A stretch of 64,000 bases of DNA from Diaporthe sp. PMI_573. Its lineage: Eukaryota; Ascomycota; Sordariomycetes; Diaporthales; Diaporthaceae. Positions 60,301 to 64,000 of this stretch are shown piece after piece. The notes under the pieces were generated by a model, which saw only the letters and a program-made list of their open reading frames with translations, was not told where the DNA came from and searched no databases. Where the stretch lies: positions 992,001 to 1,056,000 of the forward strand of contig JAJTUP010000014.1 of NCBI GenBank assembly GCA_021399435.1, written 5' to 3'. Each line of letters starts with the position of its first letter. Position 1 is the stretch's first letter. The position numbers and the translations under genes were made by a program.

Positions 60301-61509
60301 GCACCTACACGTCCAAATCCCCTTGATCCGTACAAGCTCGTATCCCGAGCAGTCAAGTTCGAGGCTACAAAGTCGGCACTCAACGCATCAGCCATGGTCC
60401 TTCTTCTACGACCGCTGGTCTCCGACGTGGACGATGTCATCGATGGGTTTCAAGCTGCAGCGATTATCAAACAGCAACATTCCCGCCTCATGGGAATGAA
60501 GCTATTCCCACAAGCGGCTCTCCTTAGGAATCTTTGCCTAAAGGGTTGGCCTGGTGGGCCACTCCAGCAATGGGGCGAGGACTACCCCTCGGTATTCAGG
60601 CCTGTACAATCCAACAACAAGGCTGCATTCCTGTGTCAAACCTGCCATAAGCCAAGAGAGGTTGACCGGCGCAACATGGAGACGCAATCCGCGAATCCAA
60701 TCTGGCGCTGTGAGCGGTGCAGCTCAGTCATGGCTCCATGCGCCATATGCCGACATCGCGAAGGGCCAGAGATTTCCAGCGAAGCGATCGAGATCTCGCA
60801 TGACTTGTTGCGCACAGTAGCTGATGGGAAAGGCGACGAAGTTCTTATGTCAACGTGGTGGTATTGTCACGGGTGTGGGCACGGCGGACACGCGTCCTGC
60901 CTCGCGGGATGGCACACCGAGGTCGATGCTGATGAGACCTCGTCATTCGATGATGGCCCTGAAGGGCTTTACTCGGATGGCTGCTGTCCATTTGATGGGT
61001 GCGGACACGCTTGCCTTCCTGGGAAGTACCGCGCCGAGAACAACGTGGCTAGGACAGAGGAAGTATCGCGTGCCGTACGGGAAGTCAATCGGAATGCCTC
61101 GCACGCGAGCGGGACTGCATCGCCGCGGTTTGGCGCAGGACGCTACAGTACCGGCGCATTGGACGAGCTCGCCCAGCGAGCAGGTAACCGTCGACGAACC
61201 GGTGAGAGTAGTCTTGAGGGCAGCATCCACGATCTCAACGAAGTTCCGCAGAGCAAAGCTGTGGAATCTGTTAGGGACAGCCTGGCAAGCGGCCATGCGA
61301 GTCCCATGGGCGGCCTAGGCAGGGCTGCGAGCGCAATTCATCTCGGGCCGAGCAGTGAGAGACCGAACACATCTTCGCCGAGCATACTGAGTTCTAGTCC
61401 TGGCAGAGGCGGTGGCATCAGCGGCGACAGGGAGCGCAGGAAGAGTGTCAAATTTGCAGGCAGCGCTACGGTCGTCTCGGCAGATGACGGTACGCCCAGG
61501 AGACAATAG
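57340..61509 (+). CDS. RTC1: SEA-complex subunit Rtc1/Sea2 (WDR24 homologue)
   Basis: A single 1,389-codon frame without introns. The N-terminal half has WD40 repeats: IDCIDRSPDGQSAILAGR, INTLDINPRSSYLLAGSQDG, STLAWHPDGDHLVSGGWDNK, CHVWDA. The middle is long and Ser/Pro-rich, probably disordered. The C-terminus, near residues 1098-1229, is a RING-type zinc domain with Cys/His pairs (CQTCHK, CERCSS, CAICRH, YCHGCGHGGHASCL, CCPFDGCGHACLPG). This order is that of Rtc1 (restriction of telomere capping 1), the SEA/GATOR2 subunit that acts at the vacuole to regulate TORC1 in response to amino acids. A gene this long without introns is unusual for the locus. All zinc ligands seem kept. Confidence 0.92.
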   Translation: MYNKDKIMRKLLGKAAVESSPSSSLADNNANLGVTSAPFTPATILRPSVSQDAAYNAGVPIDCIDRSPDGQSAILAGRHILKTVKLGGNTVQDGIDIRAAILAQPFMKNSVNSSSDQLSIKDVKWLRGRGDTTIFTACASGKIFQYDLTRLGGGADGAPMEVIQMREDSRQINTLDINPRSSYLLAGSQDGIVRCFDIMNPVRTHTGHLSFRAVQAFKCNAGGVQCIQWSPHADGAWSFACGTEQGVVLKWDIRKATAPVLRINAHDKACSTLAWHPDGDHLVSGGWDNKCHVWDASTKADKRQKPKWTISTPAPVSDVAWRPGTWSATAQGKRAAQLAVTYEGGSQSRNGINACHVWDLARPTMPFKEVSKFDTSPGALLWHDQDLLWTAGQDGLFNQFDIAYARKVVDRTTMSVLAFSSRGDVVSFLDERPQVRRPHRPVVSAEMLPSRTSYTSNPTVPMLSISRSDSEDEVAGNFLGARRAMSKHRRAPTGSRSVQALSTTPPGGPDVPVMALDQSIKASGLFKSQQAMTIGRVPSAANVNVYEYLSTHYLETIHDLLPHRRGAESLDLRIQSILDHYSKAAEIVGQFRLSQVWKVMAFAMRLLLERRAQHHLDRRTGELERSNKAMAKLQSKSPATLKGIDEIPKLGQVQLAQSGLAEPEEAFGGGLRPPASVERASHLRSLLSEEFESTSQTNTPLARPVDGRDDGGTGPVDQIRELEDHHFEYGKKLTPVQEGESFTLPPPVKQPAQRQRLDSEPLSTFSHDSDAYASTEGYDFYDTDAISQAIDVPGAKSVQDPVADTPSSARRVVSRHDSDESFGQMFSISSGSRQTTGLTGSSSSSVQRRAHKITGAVPSNPQLARSASTGEYESRIRGAKLESTQPPKLQRHGASLPARPDDSAVTQSTDEEPMVTQTTMDSIESGRGDSHPRPDSFPQYTSQTVSLGVSPLDSFDFGQDPEQPQETDYLPWSDDPRYPHPIAWEDDAPTRPNPLDPYKLVSRAVKFEATKSALNASAMVLLLRPLVSDVDDVIDGFQAAAIIKQQHSRLMGMKLFPQAALLRNLCLKGWPGGPLQQWGEDYPSVFRPVQSNNKAAFLCQTCHKPREVDRRNMETQSANPIWRCERCSSVMAPCAICRHREGPEISSEAIEISHDLLRTVADGKGDEVLMSTWWYCHGCGHGGHASCLAGWHTEVDADETSSFDDGPEGLYSDGCCPFDGCGHACLPGKYRAENNVARTEEVSRAVREVNRNASHASGTASPRFGAGRYSTGALDELAQRAGNRRRTGESSLEGSIHDLNEVPQSKAVESVRDSLASGHASPMGGLGRAASAIHLGPSSERPNTSSPSILSSSPGRGGGISGDRERRKSVKFAGSATVVSADDGTPRRQ

Positions 61510-62042
61510 AATTGTCGACTGGCGCCATCGAGATCAGTGCTTAAGCACGCATCGCTGCTGAAATACTGTGCCCGCAAGCATCGCGAGCCAGATAGGTCCG
61601 GCTGGGCGCGGTGGATCGTGGGCAGTGGACAGGCAGAAGTTGACAGACGGAGTAAGGATAAAGCCCTGCTGAAACGGGCAGACATGAGAAACCGGGAGAC
61701 GGAGCATTCCTCTCGTAACATGATTTCGGAACCTCTGCATCCTTATCGTGAAGGGAATGGCTACTGGCAAGAGGTGGTCCGCTGGAAAGGGTGGGATGAA
61801 TGGGAGGAAAGCCTGCGAGCTGTCGACCCCTCGGACGAGGAGTGATGCTCGTCCCAGGATGCAATCGATGACGAGTGAAGGGTAATATGGACACCAAAGT
61901 GCTGGATTCTACGGCGGTGGTGCAGGAAGCGATAATGTCTTCAAGGTCTGGCATGATACCCATTTACATGAACAATTGAAAGCTGTTCACTTTGCATATT
62001 TGCCCTGGCCTGCCACTGTTGTACTCTTTCGGGTTCCCGTAC
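61510..62042. other. Intergenic between convergent genes
   Basis: No supported gene. The 102-codon plus frame 61537-61845 ends in a charged tail (WQEVVRWKGWDEWEESLRAV), but has no recognisable domain and lies directly after the Rtc1 stop. It is likely 3' UTR or chance. Confidence 0.45.
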
Positions 62043-63974
62043 TTATCCAAGAGACTTCAATATGGCGTTACGGGTGTACAAGTTGTGCATCAACTTCCGG
62101 TTCAGCTTGCCGAAGATATCTGTGCAGTTGTCAGCCCAACCATGCACGCCTCGTTTATCGTTAGTCAAAGACGGTACTTACACATTGGGATACAGAGGGC
62201 AATCAGGATTACCGAGACGATGCCGAAGACCCTGAACACCTCGCCACCGCCGGCGTCGGCCGCCCAGGTGTTGATGAAGGTCGAGAAGGCGTAGAAGAGG
62301 AAGTTCTTCAGCATCATCTGAAGCACAAAGACTTCCGTCGATTGTCTCGGGAAGGAGTCGCTGGATGACGGAACCGTCCTTGTTAGAAAATTAGGAGCAA
62401 GGTACCCAGAGCGATCTGACTCACAGGATATACAACCCAGCCGAGGTCGAAGGTACAGAGATCCCAAAACAAGCACACCCATGGCAGAAAGCACCCAGGA
62501 AGTACCCATCCGGCCGCGGATTCTCGACAACCCACATGAACAGGAACCACCCCAGGCCACAGAACAGCAACCCGAGGGTATTGACGGGGATGCGGAACTC
62601 GGCCTCGTAGACGCCGCGGTTGGCACGCGCGAGCGCCCTGGCGGACCAGTCGCACAAGGGGCCCACAAAGACGGCGAGGACGCCGCCGGCGAAGGCGCCC
62701 GCCCAGAAGTAGCCGTTCTGGGCGACGTTGAGGTTGTAGGGCGGGACGGAAAAGATCTGCGAGAGGATGTAGGCCGAGGCTACGAAGAAGGAGACGAGCA
62801 CGGCGCTGACCATCAAGATCCAGAAGACGGCCGGGTTAATGAGGTGTACGAAGATCTCAGAGAGGAGGTGCGGGATCGTCTTGGTCGTGTAGCTTTTCCG
62901 GTCCCACGGGGCAAGGGTCTGCATGTAGGACCGCCTCGGGATCTGGTGTTGGGCTGCCGTGCTCGGCGGGGCAACTGTTTCGGCCTGGTGATCCCAACTC
63001 TTCTCGGTCCCGTTGGCGCTGGTCTGGGCCTCCTGCGTCGTGTTTGCGGACCGAGGCGATGCTGGGCGGACAAACTGGGTCTCTGGGAGCAGGAAAATGG
63101 TCGCCAGGAGCCCGACGATGTTGAAAGGCAGCTCGGCCACGAAGAGGTTCTGGTACCCGTGGTTCTCGAACATGACCCCGCTAATGATGGACACCATCGA
63201 TGCCATGCAGGCCAGCGAGCAGACGATCAGCGCCGTGCGCCATCCGCGCTCGTGCAGGTAGAACATGTCCCCAACCGCGGCGAGGGACAGGCTCTCCCAT
63301 GCTGTCACCCCGAGGCCCTGGACAAGCCGGCCTGCGAGCAGGTTATGGTAGTTATTCTGCTGGGAGCCGATGATGCAGATGATGGTTCCCAGCGTGCCTG
63401 TCCCGGCGGCGAAGAGGAACTGTGGGCGTTTGCCATATTTTTGAGCGAGGACTGAGACAAGTGGTCTGCGTTGGAAATGGAGCTCGACTTTCAGTCATGC
63501 GGTCATCTAAAAATGGGAAGACATGTCTTCTTACTCACCCTAGAGCGGCCACAAGCAGGAGCTGATAACCTGAGAGCTCAGCGACTTCTGTCAAAGTAAC
63601 GCCCAGGATTGGCGCCAGCGCGAAGGTGGCTGGCGCTATGATGGGCCCCGGCAGGATAGCGAAGACGATCGCGTTGACAAAGATGACATAAAAGGCGGCC
63701 TCTTTCTGCCATCGTGGCCAGAGCTGTGTCAGACGTCAGCACGGAGGCCAAGCGGGCGACGCGTTTTGAAGTTATTGTAAATACCAAGGGATCATTCAAG
63801 TCATTTTTAGACGGTTGAGGAATAAGGATGGTTTCCACACCCTGTAAATAGTTAGTTTGCCTCGAGCCCACGAGCCATCGAGGAAGTGTGACTAAATACC
63901 CTGTATGTGATCTTTTCCAAGTGAGCGTCATCAAGTTCGGCCTCTACACCTACGCGACTGCCGCCGATAAGCAT
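62043..63974 (-). CDS. MFS transporter (drug:H+ antiporter type), start at window edge
   Basis: Six exons: 63974-63900, 63841-63785, 63723-63539, 63465-62425, 62360-62182 and 62119-62043, about 537 residues. Joins restore family sequence: ITYR-GVETILIPQPS, NDPL-LWPRWQKEAAFYVI, AALG-PLVSVLAQKYGKRP, GLYIL-DSFPRQSTEV, IPMYIFGKLNRKL. Twelve hydrophobic segments are expected. The GRLVQGLG and QKYGKRP motifs match the MFS A and C-type signatures, and a long hydrophilic loop lies between helices 6 and 7. Fungal members move small molecules or drugs out of the cell using the proton gradient. The ATG at 63974 is tentative. Extra N-terminal exons may lie beyond the window. Confidence 0.88.
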
Positions 63975-64000
63975 TTCTGTACCCGGTATTTGCCCGCCAT

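Noticed and set aside
61537..61845. 102-codon frame after the Rtc1 gene
   Set aside because: No family, no clear start context, and it lies in probable 3' UTR. Not supported as a gene.
62481..63455. 324-codon plus-strand frame over the MFS gene
   Set aside because: Antisense shadow of the transporter exon. Composition is Gly/Arg/Glu-rich without any fold.
1..64000. CRISPR arrays, operons or prokaryotic-type systems
   Set aside because: The DNA is eukaryotic (spliceosomal introns, fungal families). No regularly spaced repeats were seen.

Overview
The window looks like nuclear DNA of a filamentous ascomycete, probably a Pezizomycotina/Sordariomycete-type genome. Genes are spaced, lie on both strands, and carry short GT-AG introns of about 50-100 bp with CTAAC-like branch sites. 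The families fit: G1 glutamic peptidase, class II haem peroxidase, 2EXR and F-box-like proteins, a siderophore transporter, and the SEA-complex protein Rtc1/WDR24. I cannot name the species from sequence alone.

Layout. 1-3.5 kb is mostly non-coding. 3.5-5.3 kb encodes a secreted type-B carboxylesterase. 5.9-7.3 kb is an F-box/LRR-like protein, preceded by a perfect 17-bp inverted repeat. 8.3-10.1 kb is a secreted protein of unknown function, convergent with a malic enzyme (10.2-12.2 kb, minus). 13.4-14.7 kb (minus) is an RNA-ligase-like protein that has lost its nucleotidyl-acceptor lysine. 15.3-16.4 kb (minus) is a 2EXR protein. 18.7-21.0 kb is a TPR-SET protein. 21.7-24.1 kb (minus) holds a small secreted protein and a G1 peptidase. 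24.1-29.2 kb is gene-poor and contains a decayed gene with four C-to-T-type stops (RIP-like). 29.2-33.7 kb holds a Baeyer-Villiger-type monooxygenase, a P450 C-terminal relic and a siderophore transporter, possibly the remains of a metabolite locus.

37.4-44.9 kb is the most unusual part. It is one ABCC-type transporter gene in ruins. The 5' end is cut off beside an AT-rich block, there is a stop in TMD1, one intron is expanded to about 2.46 kb (with a solo-LTR candidate), a 1,171-bp hAT element with a perfect 8-bp target-site duplication sits in TMD2, and the P-loop half of NBD2 is deleted.

46.2-47.8 kb encodes a HXXXD-transferase-family protein whose catalytic His is Gly. Then follow a soluble cytochrome b5 (48.8-49.2 kb), a Sfh5-like Sec14 protein with a GC-AG intron (50.0-51.4 kb), a class II peroxidase (51.7-52.9 kb, minus), an SDR with an apparent one-base frameshift (54.9-56.1 kb, minus), an intronless Rtc1/WDR24 homologue (57.3-61.5 kb), and an MFS transporter at the right edge (62.0-64.0 kb, minus).

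No single new multi-gene system is demonstrated. The strongest leads are the pseudoenzyme-like RNA ligase and transferase, and the layered decay of the ABCC locus. Exon boundaries were chosen by eye from splice signals, reading-frame continuity and family conservation.
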